Assembly: GCA_964613675.1 (NCBI GenBank)
Contig: CAZTIH010000147.1
Span: 1 to 5,787 of the forward strand
Reading direction: 5' to 3'
From: DAIUCA01 sp964613675
Lineage (GTDB): Bacteria > Pseudomonadota > Gammaproteobacteria > Competibacterales > Competibacteraceae
DNA: 5,787 nt
The notes under the pieces are model-generated. The model was not told the origin of the DNA. It worked only from the letters and a program-made list of their open reading frames with translations, and made no database searches. The position numbers and the translations under genes were made by a program. This document shows positions 1-5,412 of the stretch, one piece after another; positions within the stretch are counted from its first letter, which is position 1, and each line of letters starts with the position of its first letter.

Positions 1-127
1 AATTGTAATGAGGGATCTTAACTTCGTGAGACCCAATCGCCGTGGCTAAAGCGTGTAACTGTTGCGCTTCCCCCGTTCGGTACCCGCGAATCACCCAAGT
101 TTTTGGGGGCCACTGGGCTAGGGCCAC
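1..127 (-). CDS. Possible ELM1-like (mitochondrial fission ELM1 family) protein, N-terminal fragment
   Basis: An open minus-strand frame runs off the left edge, so only about 42 N-terminal residues are visible. Reading from GTG at 127, the segment TWVIRGYRTGEAQQLHALA is followed by TAIGSHEVKIPHYN. The pattern of a beta strand, then R/G-rich turn, then Q..ALA.A.G, then E.K resembles the start of the bacterial ELM1-like family, whose members look like nucleotide-sugar-dependent glycosyltransferases and have poorly defined roles. The start is uncertain: GTG 127 would overlap the upstream oxidoreductase stop by 10 nt, has no clear Shine-Dalgarno sequence, and the frame stays open further upstream. 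Tight packing argues for co-transcription with the oxidoreductase. The coding nature is supported by the protein-like frame and gene packing; the family call is tentative because so little is visible. Confidence 0.42.
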   Translation of the reverse strand, partial: MALAQWPPKTWVIRGYRTGEAQQLHALATAIGSHEVKIPHYN

Positions 128-1218
128 AGCAATTTGAGCGCAAATTGGCGTTCTGTCACTTCTTTGATCGCCCACGCCACCTGTCCGGCCACTACGCGAT
201 TCTCTTGCATCATCCAGCCCATCCCGTCGCCCGCCCCCAAACTCAGAAAATAGCCGATTTCTCGATGCTGATAGGTTTCCATTGTTTGGCCCCGCGCATG
301 ATGTCGCACATTAGCCGCCACGATTTTGCCTTTCCTTGACGCGGCCTGTGCAGAAAGTCGGTTTAGGCCGGGACCGTCGAATCGTGCACAGTCGCCCGCC
401 GCAAACACTCCATCAAGCACTTGATTTTGAATAATAATTTGCCCAAAGCGGTCGCATTGCAGATTGGGATTTGGCAACACGCCAATAAATTGCAGAATCA
501 AATTAGCGTGGATGGAGAACGATTCGTTGCCCTGTTGCAGCGTAAGTTGGTGTTGATCCAGACGTTGACATAAGGTCGCGGGAAAATAATGAATCTGTGC
601 CCGTTGCTTCAGTCGCTCCTGAATCCCTTGGTGGAAGGCCGAGGGAAACCCACTTAAGAGCTGTCTTTCGGCGTCAATAAAGTTAATTTCCACCTCATCG
701 GGTTTGAACGCCGTCGCCAGCTCGAACAAAAACTGGATCCCCGTCGGCCCCCCACCAATCACGGCAATTTTCCACGGTTTGGGCTGTTGTCGCAGCGACG
801 CTAAGTAAGGCATGGCCCCCGTTTGCTTGAGCTGTTCGAGATTAATTGCCGCTTCAGAATTCGGTAACACAGCTCCTTTTGATCCTGTCGTCACAATTAG
901 ATAATCGAAGGAAAGCGATGTGCCATCTAACGACAATGCCCGCTCGCGATGCCAGTTCACCAACGCATCGGGCGTCACCGTCACATGGGCTTGAATGAAC
1001 TGCCAATGGTGGCGAACGGCCAACGTTTCAAAAGGAATTTCCAATTCTTTCAAGGGCTTGTTGACGCTCAACTGCAACCGCGCAACATCCAAAAACGCCG
1101 CCCGTTGATCGACCAAAATGACCTCGTACACCGCCGGAGGAAACTCAAGGGCTGCGCTCAATCCCGCATAACCTCCCCCCAAAATCACGACTCGCGGTCG
1201 ATAACGCGGCAGATTCAT
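118..1218 (-). CDS. NAD(P)/FAD-dependent oxidoreductase, NDH-2/FSP1-like (366 aa)
   Basis: This is a two-dinucleotide-binding flavoprotein of the NADH dehydrogenase type II/AIF-like superfamily, expected to pass electrons from NAD(P)H through FAD to a quinone or another acceptor. Seen: FAD-binding GGGYAG at residues 14-19, NAD(P)-binding GGGPTG at 155-160, and the FAD motif VFAAGDCARF at 271-280. There is no redox-active CxxC, so it is not a thioredoxin or glutathione reductase. Two positions usual in NDH-2 differ: the Glu after GGGPTGI is Gln162, and the AQxAxQ quinone motif reads AQAASR (290-295). No C-terminal membrane helix is evident; the protein ends in KLLWP. The start chosen is ATG 1218, not the in-frame ATG 1266, because GGAG lies 8 nt upstream and the ATG overlaps the preceding glutaredoxin stop as ATGA, typical of translational coupling. 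Class is confident; the physiological acceptor is not known. Confidence 0.85.
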   Translation of the reverse strand: MNLPRYRPRVVILGGGYAGLSAALEFPPAVYEVILVDQRAAFLDVARLQLSVNKPLKELEIPFETLAVRHHWQFIQAHVTVTPDALVNWHRERALSLDGTSLSFDYLIVTTGSKGAVLPNSEAAINLEQLKQTGAMPYLASLRQQPKPWKIAVIGGGPTGIQFLFELATAFKPDEVEINFIDAERQLLSGFPSAFHQGIQERLKQRAQIHYFPATLCQRLDQHQLTLQQGNESFSIHANLILQFIGVLPNPNLQCDRFGQIIIQNQVLDGVFAAGDCARFDGPGLNRLSAQAASRKGKIVAANVRHHARGQTMETYQHREIGYFLSLGAGDGMGWMMQENRVVAGQVAWAIKEVTERQFALKLLWP

Positions 1219-1439
1219 CGTTGATTCTCCAAAAGTTTTGCGAGGTCGTCCGTCGAAAACGGCCACGCTAGGGATTGGTCATTCGGGGCGACGACCACTG
1301 GAATCATTAACGCGTATTGTCTGAATAACGCTTCATCGGTTGCGATGTCGATGGAGATAAACGGAATCTGTAGCGTGCCCAACTGCGCTGCTGCTTGCTC
1401 GCAAAGATGACAGCCTTCCGTACCGTATAAGCGCCACAT
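1215..1439 (-). CDS. Small glutaredoxin-like protein (DUF836 type, 74 aa)
   Basis: This is a short thioredoxin-fold protein. The N-terminal strand MWRLYGTEGCHLCEQ carries a CxxC active site (Cys10, Cys13), followed by a helix, a second strand (IPFISIDI, 25-32), the cis-Pro region LMIPVVV (Pro47), and a C-terminal WPFSTDDLAKLL helix. This layout fits the glutaredoxin-like DUF836 family (PF05768), common in Gammaproteobacteria; family members are expected to be cytosolic thiol-disulfide exchange proteins, with few known partners. The start at ATG 1439 is preferred over the upstream in-frame ATG 1484: it has GGGGAG 9 nt upstream, puts the fold's first strand at the N-terminus, and leaves a 16-nt gap after hom. 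The longer form would add 15 Arg-rich residues that overlap the end of hom. Its stop overlaps the start of the flavoprotein gene by 4 nt. Confidence 0.82.
   Translation of the reverse strand: MWRLYGTEGCHLCEQAAAQLGTLQIPFISIDIATDEALFRQYALMIPVVVAPNDQSLAWPFSTDDLAKLLENQR
1227..1230 (-). promoter_or_regulatory. Ribosome binding site for the FAD oxidoreductase gene
   Basis: GGAG on the minus strand sits 8 nt before ATG 1218, inside the end of the glutaredoxin gene. It supports the 366-residue form over the 382-residue form starting at 1266, and with the ATGA overlap suggests translational coupling. Confidence 0.75.
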
Positions 1440-1448
1440 TATCCGTCG

Positions 1449-1454
1449 CTCCCC
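1449..1454 (-). promoter_or_regulatory. Ribosome binding site for the glutaredoxin-like gene
   Basis: GGGGAG on the minus strand lies 9 nt before ATG 1439, just after the hom stop codon at 1458-1456. It supports the 74-residue product rather than the longer frame starting within hom at 1484. Confidence 0.65.
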
Positions 1455-1455
1455 G

Positions 1456-2769
1456 TCACGCAGCCTTAAACGCCAGGTTCTCAACGCGCAATTTGACTAT
1501 CGGTGCCACGATGCTCGGCAAAGCCTGAAGTTCGCTCAATGCCCCATTCATCGCCCCTTCCCGAACGCGCTGGGTCAGTAAAATGACGGGCACGCTGCCC
1601 AGAGAATCCGCAGGTTCCTTCTGCAAAATGGCTTCAATGCTGATTTCTGCTTTCGCCAGAATCCCCGTGATGTCCGCCATCACGCCCGGTTTATCGAGGG
1701 CCTGTAACCGCAAATAGAACGCCGTTTCAAACTGTTCAGAAGATAAAATAGGTAATTCTTTCAATGCGTTAGGCTGGAACGCCAAATGCGGTACGCGATG
1801 TTCGGGATCGACCGTCATTGTCCGCACAACATCGACTAAATCCGCCACAATGGCCGAACCCGTCGCTTCTGCCCCCGCTCCAGGGCCGTAAAAAAGCGTT
1901 TCCCCTACGGCATCACCCTTCACCAGAACCGCATTCATCACACCATTTACATTGGCCAGAATCTGATGAGTCGGCACGAGCGCAGGATGTACCCGCATCT
2001 CCACCCCTGTTTCACGGCGCCGCGCAATGCCTAAGTGCTTGATGGTGTAGCCTAAATGGGCGGCATACCCCACATCGACAATCTGAATCTCAGTGATGCC
2101 CTCGATATGGACTTTCGGAAATTGCAACGGAATACCAAATGCAATCGACGCCAAAATCGCCAATTTATGGGCAGCATCTACGCCTTGGATGTCGAAAGTG
2201 GGATCGGCTTCGGCGTAACCCAGGGTTTGGGCGGTCTGCAAAGCCTCTGCAAAGGACTTTCCCTGTTGCGCCATCGCTGTGAGGATGTAGTTGCTGGTGC
2301 CATTGATGATGCCTGCCACCGCTTGCAGATGGTTTGCGGCTAGTCCCTCCCGCAGCGCCTTAATCACCGGAATTCCTCCCGCTACCGCCGCCTCAAAGGC
2401 CACCATCACCCCCTTTTCCTGTGCGGCGGCAAAAATTTCATTGCCGTGGTTGGCAATCAGCGCCTTGTTGGCCGTCACGATGTGTTTACCGTTCGCAATC
2501 GCTCGCAATACCAGCGTACGGGCCGGCTCTAACCCCCCCATCACCTCCACAACAATGTCGATTTGTGGATCATCGACCACCGCTTGGGCATCAGCCGTCA
2601 AGGTTAGCTGGGTCGGATTAGGCCACTGGGGATGCAAGGTTGCCGCGACGATGGGTTGAATCCCCCGCCCTGCCCGTCGCGCAATTTCGATTTGGTTGCG
2701 CTGCAACACCACCGCTGTTCCCCCGCCCACAATTCCTAGTCCCAATAGCCCCACCTTCACTGCATTCAT
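1456..2769 (-). CDS. hom: Homoserine dehydrogenase with ACT domain (437 aa)
   Basis: This enzyme catalyses NAD(P)H-dependent reduction of L-aspartate 4-semialdehyde to L-homoserine, the branch point towards threonine and methionine, in the cytosol. Seen: an N-terminal Rossmann motif GLGIVGGGT (10-18); VTANKALIA with Lys102; a substrate region EAAVAGGIPVI (126-135) and IINGTSNYIL (154-163); and the family signature ADPTFDIQGVDAAHK (188-202), in which Asp198 and Lys202 correspond to the catalytic Asp/Lys pair. A C-terminal ACT domain starts near residue 350 (FYLRLQALDKPGVMADITG), consistent with feedback control by threonine, known for the family but not shown here. Length is normal for the monofunctional, ACT-bearing form; no aspartokinase domain is fused. 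ATG 2769 lies 33 nt after the alaC stop and has a weak purine-rich GACGAGA upstream. The downstream neighbour is a glutaredoxin gene, not thrC. Confidence 0.96.
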   Translation of the reverse strand: MNAVKVGLLGLGIVGGGTAVVLQRNQIEIARRAGRGIQPIVAATLHPQWPNPTQLTLTADAQAVVDDPQIDIVVEVMGGLEPARTLVLRAIANGKHIVTANKALIANHGNEIFAAAQEKGVMVAFEAAVAGGIPVIKALREGLAANHLQAVAGIINGTSNYILTAMAQQGKSFAEALQTAQTLGYAEADPTFDIQGVDAAHKLAILASIAFGIPLQFPKVHIEGITEIQIVDVGYAAHLGYTIKHLGIARRRETGVEMRVHPALVPTHQILANVNGVMNAVLVKGDAVGETLFYGPGAGAEATGSAIVADLVDVVRTMTVDPEHRVPHLAFQPNALKELPILSSEQFETAFYLRLQALDKPGVMADITGILAKAEISIEAILQKEPADSLGSVPVILLTQRVREGAMNGALSELQALPSIVAPIVKLRVENLAFKAA

Positions 2770-2802
2770 AAATTGCTGATCTCGTCAAATAAGAAGTAAT
2801 TT

Positions 2803-4035
2803 TTACGCCACAATGGGCTGTTCTTTACGCAAAAACGCTTTAATTCCGCGTAAGGCTTGACGGGTACGATGTTCATTCTCGATCAAGCTGAATCGCACAA
2901 ATTCATCGCCATAATCGCCAAACCCAACCCCGGGCGAAACGGCCACTTTGGCATCGGCAATCAGGCGTTTCGCGACTTCAAGCGAGCCTAACGCCTGCAA
3001 ATGGGACGGAATTTTAGCCCACACAAACATTGTCGCTTTGGGCTTATCCACCGACCATCCCATACTGTTCAATCCATCACACAGGACATCGCGACGGCGA
3101 CGGTACAGGTCGCAAATCTCGCGGACACAATCTTGTGGTCCCTCCAATGCCGCAATCGCTGCCACTTGGATGGGCGTAAAGGTGCCGTAGTCCAGATAAG
3201 ATTTGATTTTGGCCAACGCCCCCACCAACGCGGGGCTACCACAAGCAAAGCCCACTCGCCAACCGGGCATGTTGTAACTTTTGGACAAAGTGAAAAATTC
3301 GACGGCCACCTCTTTGGCATCGGGCACCTGCAAAATCGAGGGCGCTCGATAGCCATCAAACACCAAATCCGCATAAGCCAGGTCGTGAATCACCCAAATT
3401 TTGTTTTCTCGCGCAATCGCCACGATTTTTTCAAAAAACGTCAAATCGACACACTGCGTCGTCGGATTAGACGGAAAACTGAGCACCAACATTTTGGGAC
3501 GCGGCCACGAATTACGGATGGCCTGTTCGAGCTCGGCGAAAAAATCCATCCCCGGAATCAGGGGAACATGGCGAATGTCGGCCCCCGCGATCACAAACCC
3601 GTAGGGATGAATTGGATAGGCGGGATTGGGAACCAACACTGCGTCGCCTGGCCCCAGCGTCGCCAACGCCAGATGCGCTAACCCCTCTTTAGACCCAATT
3701 GTTACAATCGCTTCAGTTTCTGGATCTAATTCGACTTGAAAGCGCTGTTGATACCAACGAGTAATGGCCCGTCGCAACCGCGGAATCCCCCGTGAAACGG
3801 AGTAACGATGCGTATCCCGCCGCTGCGTCACCTCCACGAGTTTGTCCACAATATGTTGTGGCGTTGGTTGATCCGGATTGCCCATGCCAAAGTCAATAAT
3901 GTCGTCCCCCTTCGCCCGCGCCTTTGCTTTGAGATCGTTGACGATGCCAAACACATAGGGGGGCAAACGTTGGATACGAGAAAAGTCAGCGTTCAAAGAG
4001 GCATACTCAGGCAAATTGGTTAGGGCTAAAAACAC
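2803..4035 (-). CDS. alaC: Alanine transaminase AlaC-type (PLP class I/II aminotransferase, up to 410 aa)
   Basis: This is a pyridoxal-phosphate aminotransferase closely resembling E. coli AlaC (YfdZ), which interconverts pyruvate/glutamate with alanine/2-oxoglutarate. Seen (numbering from the GTG start): RLPPYVF (23-29), DIIDFGMGNPDQPTP (45-59), TIGSKEGLAHL (112-122), FPSNPTTQCV (187-196, Asn190), HDLAYADLV (217-225, Asp218 and Tyr221), the PLP lysine in LSKSYNMPGWR (Lys252), YGTFTPIQVAAIAALEG (283-299) and the carboxylate-binding arginine in VRFSL (Arg381). The N-terminus is uncertain. GTG 4035 has no Shine-Dalgarno sequence and gives 22 residues before RLPPYVF, more than E. coli AlaC. TTG 3996 (MNADFSRIQRLPPYVF) would give a more usual length, and a promoter-like TTGACA upstream would place transcription initiation below the GTG. 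It is probably the first gene of the alaC-hom block. Confidence 0.95.
   Translation of the reverse strand: MFLALTNLPEYASLNADFSRIQRLPPYVFGIVNDLKAKARAKGDDIIDFGMGNPDQPTPQHIVDKLVEVTQRRDTHRYSVSRGIPRLRRAITRWYQQRFQVELDPETEAIVTIGSKEGLAHLALATLGPGDAVLVPNPAYPIHPYGFVIAGADIRHVPLIPGMDFFAELEQAIRNSWPRPKMLVLSFPSNPTTQCVDLTFFEKIVAIARENKIWVIHDLAYADLVFDGYRAPSILQVPDAKEVAVEFFTLSKSYNMPGWRVGFACGSPALVGALAKIKSYLDYGTFTPIQVAAIAALEGPQDCVREICDLYRRRRDVLCDGLNSMGWSVDKPKATMFVWAKIPSHLQALGSLEVAKRLIADAKVAVSPGVGFGDYGDEFVRFSLIENEHRTRQALRGIKAFLRKEQPIVA
3265..3281 (+). other. Ter-like sequence inside alaC (candidate Tus-binding site)
   Basis: ATGTTGTAAC at 3269-3278 equals the core of the E. coli Ter consensus (AGNATGTTGTAAYKAA), with a further matching T at 3279. 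The flanks match less well: GGGC instead of AGNA-type bases on the left and TTT instead of the A-rich right side. On the opposite strand the same bases encode Ser-Tyr-Asn-Met of the alaC PLP-lysine motif, so codon constraint can explain it. Whether the Tus-like protein here recognises the E. coli sequence is unknown. Confidence 0.2.
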
Positions 4036-4061
4036 TAACGAGGCGTGGATTACACTGTCAA
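4033..4061 (-). promoter_or_regulatory. Possible sigma-70 promoter for the alaC-hom block
   Basis: On the minus strand TTGACA (4061-4056) is a perfect -35 hexamer. Seventeen to eighteen bp downstream lie only weak -10 candidates, TTAGTG (4038-4033) or TAGTGT (4037-4032). The element sits in the short divergent region between alaC and the Mth938 gene, where a promoter is expected. If used, transcription would begin near 4026-4024, inside the longest alaC frame, which would favour the TTG 3996 start. The weak -10 makes this a modest call. No convincing promoter was seen for the plus-strand pair; TACACT at 4051-4056 could be a -10 but lacks a matching -35. Confidence 0.35.
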
Positions 4062-4086
4062 TTCAGACCACTACGCGACACGATGC

Positions 4087-4092
4087 AGAGGG
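4087..4092 (+). promoter_or_regulatory. Ribosome binding site for the Mth938-domain gene
   Basis: AGAGGG lies 9 nt before ATG 4102. It decides the start in favour of that ATG over the in-frame GTG at 4045, which has no purine-rich stretch at the right distance and would add 19 residues not typical of the family. Confidence 0.7.
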
Positions 4093-4101
4093 TATTCGAT
4101 T

Positions 4102-4482
4102 ATGCAATTGGGCCTTGAAAAACATCTCGGACAACTCGCCATCCATCACTACGAGATCGGCAAAATTGTTCTGAACGATGGCCAAATTATTCAGCAAAGC
4201 TTCTTTATTTTTCGCGAACAGCTTGAGACGGCTTGGTCACCCCCCGCACCTAGTCAATTGCGCGTGGAACATTTCCGCGAAATCCTAGCCCTCAAACCCG
4301 AAATCGTCATTTTAGGGACGGGAAAGCGGCTGATTTTTCCGCCCGCCGCCGTTATGCAGCCGTTTGCCGAACACCGCATTGGCTTAGAAGTCATGGACAC
4401 CGGCGCAGCCTGTCGAACCTACAATTTGGTTTTATCGGAAGGTCGTTCGGTGTGTGCTGCCCTATTCCCCATTGAACCTTAA
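4102..4482 (+). CDS. Mth938-domain (DUF498/Xcc1710-like) protein, 126 aa
   Basis: This is a small single-domain protein of the Mth938/DUF498 family (PF04430), related to the mitochondrial complex I assembly factor NDUFAF3; bacterial members have no established biochemical role. Seen: an N-terminal strand pair (IHHYEIGKIVLNDGQ, 14-27), a REQLETAW segment (38-45) leading to ALKPEIVILGTGKRLIFPP (63-81), and the C-terminal MDTGAACRTYNLVLSEGR (98-115) followed by SVCAALFPI. These GTG and MDT.AA.RTYN..L.EGR blocks are family hallmarks, and about 125 aa is the usual proteobacterial length. There is no signal peptide or membrane segment, so it is probably cytosolic. ATG 4102 is chosen on the basis of AGAGGG at 4087-4092. 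The next gene, encoding a Tus-like protein, begins 12 nt after its stop, so the two are probably co-transcribed. It is divergent from alaC. Confidence 0.88.
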   Translation: MQLGLEKHLGQLAIHHYEIGKIVLNDGQIIQQSFFIFREQLETAWSPPAPSQLRVEHFREILALKPEIVILGTGKRLIFPPAAVMQPFAEHRIGLEVMDTGAACRTYNLVLSEGRSVCAALFPIEP

Positions 4483-4494
4483 AAAGGCGTTGAA

Positions 4495-5406
4495 ATGACC
4501 GATTCCACCGCGTTACGACAGACCCTATTTCACCAATTTGAGTTACTAATTCGTGCGTTAGACGAATTCTGTGAAGGGGTATTGGAGGATCGGGATTATG
4601 CGGCGTGGGTCGCTTTACGAGACGAAGAAGTGGGCCGCGACATGCGCGAAAAAGCCGTAAAACTCTACCAATCTATGTGGTATGAAGACGGCCAAGATGG
4701 GCGCGACACCCTCACTTGTCCGGGAATTATCGGCGCAAGTCCCGCGACGATAGAGAAAGCCCAAGTTCTGAACGAGGTCAAAGCGTCGTTTAAGACAGCG
4801 GTGTTAGAACTCAAGCGATTGGCAAAGTCAGAAAACCGTCAGTTAGTCAATGACTTACACGCCCGCAGTCTTTCGATTAACACGCTGATGCGACAATTCG
4901 GAGCGGCTCGTCTCAATCTTAAAGAAGCCTACCGCCGCGTCCCGATTTTGCCGCAAACTCCGTTACGGGTAGGATTTACATGGTCGCAATTTGGGCGCGT
5001 GATTCAACGAATGACCCTCACTGAGGTGCGTGAAATGCTCGAAAATCGCCGAAATACGCCACAAGTCCTAGCCGATCGCGAGAAATTAGCCGAAATCGTT
5101 CAAGACGAACCCTTTGCCCGAATACGACCGGTGCGCCCTCATCTGCGCGCGAATGTGATGTACCCTTCGGCGGAGGGTTCGACTTTTCGGAAACTCATTC
5201 AGACCCCAGTTCCCGTCATCCTACCGCTCAGCATTCACCAACCTTTACCCGATTATCTGGACGCACCGGCCGATCCCCCCATGATTCAGCGCAATCAGCG
5301 GCGCGACGCTCGGATCGAAAATGAACCCTTTTTGCCGTCGCTCCGCATTCATCGCTATCGGTCTCCCTACCGAAAATCTCCCGCCCCAAAGCACATTAAA
5401 TCCTAG
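4495..5406 (+). CDS. Divergent Tus-like DNA replication terminus site-binding protein (303 aa)
   Basis: It resembles E. coli Tus (309 aa; PF05472), which binds Ter DNA and arrests replication forks from one side. The match is by pattern and order, from memory of the E. coli sequence: CPGIIG (75-80) with LPGVLC; NEVKASFK (93-100) with NKLKTTFE; AYRRVPIL (145-152) with AYRTLTVL; LRVGFTWSQFGRVIQRM (157-173) with LRFGWANKHIIKNL; IRPVRPHLRANVMY (210-223) with IKRPVKVQPIARVWY; QTPVPVILPL (236-245) with PTPLIALI; and LPSLRIHRYR (280-289) with IIPRLHLYV. The protein is soluble, with helical N- and middle parts, many Arg/Lys and a basic C-terminal tail (SPYRKSPAPKHIKS), all fitting DNA binding. The residues matching E. 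coli Phe140 and His144 of the fork-locking helix are not obvious, so arrest activity is unproven. ATG 4495 has AAGG 7 nt upstream and follows the Mth938 gene by 12 nt. Confidence 0.8.
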   Translation: MTDSTALRQTLFHQFELLIRALDEFCEGVLEDRDYAAWVALRDEEVGRDMREKAVKLYQSMWYEDGQDGRDTLTCPGIIGASPATIEKAQVLNEVKASFKTAVLELKRLAKSENRQLVNDLHARSLSINTLMRQFGAARLNLKEAYRRVPILPQTPLRVGFTWSQFGRVIQRMTLTEVREMLENRRNTPQVLADREKLAEIVQDEPFARIRPVRPHLRANVMYPSAEGSTFRKLIQTPVPVILPLSIHQPLPDYLDAPADPPMIQRNQRRDARIENEPFLPSLRIHRYRSPYRKSPAPKHIKS

Positions 5407-5412
5407 AAAATA

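Noticed and set aside
2291..2659. Plus-strand open frame of 122 codons opposite hom
   Set aside because: Antisense to conserved hom codons; alanine/proline/serine-rich composition is typical of a shadow frame.
3001..3681. Long plus-strand open frame (226 codons) opposite alaC
   Set aside because: It lies entirely antisense to the well-conserved alaC gene and its translation has no recognisable family features; treated as a shadow.
3698..3712. Minus-strand TTGTAACAATTG resembling a Ter core
   Set aside because: It matches only TTGTAAC and encodes the conserved AIVTIG motif of alaC.
3851..3863. Second Ter-like string, TATGTTGT at 3852-3859
   Set aside because: It lacks the AAC half of the Ter core and encodes the conserved QHIVDKL region of alaC in antisense; too weak to call.
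4045..4101. N-terminal extension of the Mth938 protein from GTG 4045
   Set aside because: No Shine-Dalgarno sequence, 19 atypical residues, and ATG 4102 has a good AGAGGG at proper spacing.
5162..5178. Inverted repeat ACCCT/AGGGT with 7-nt loop
   Set aside because: Short stem inside the Tus-like coding region without a U-tract; consistent with chance.
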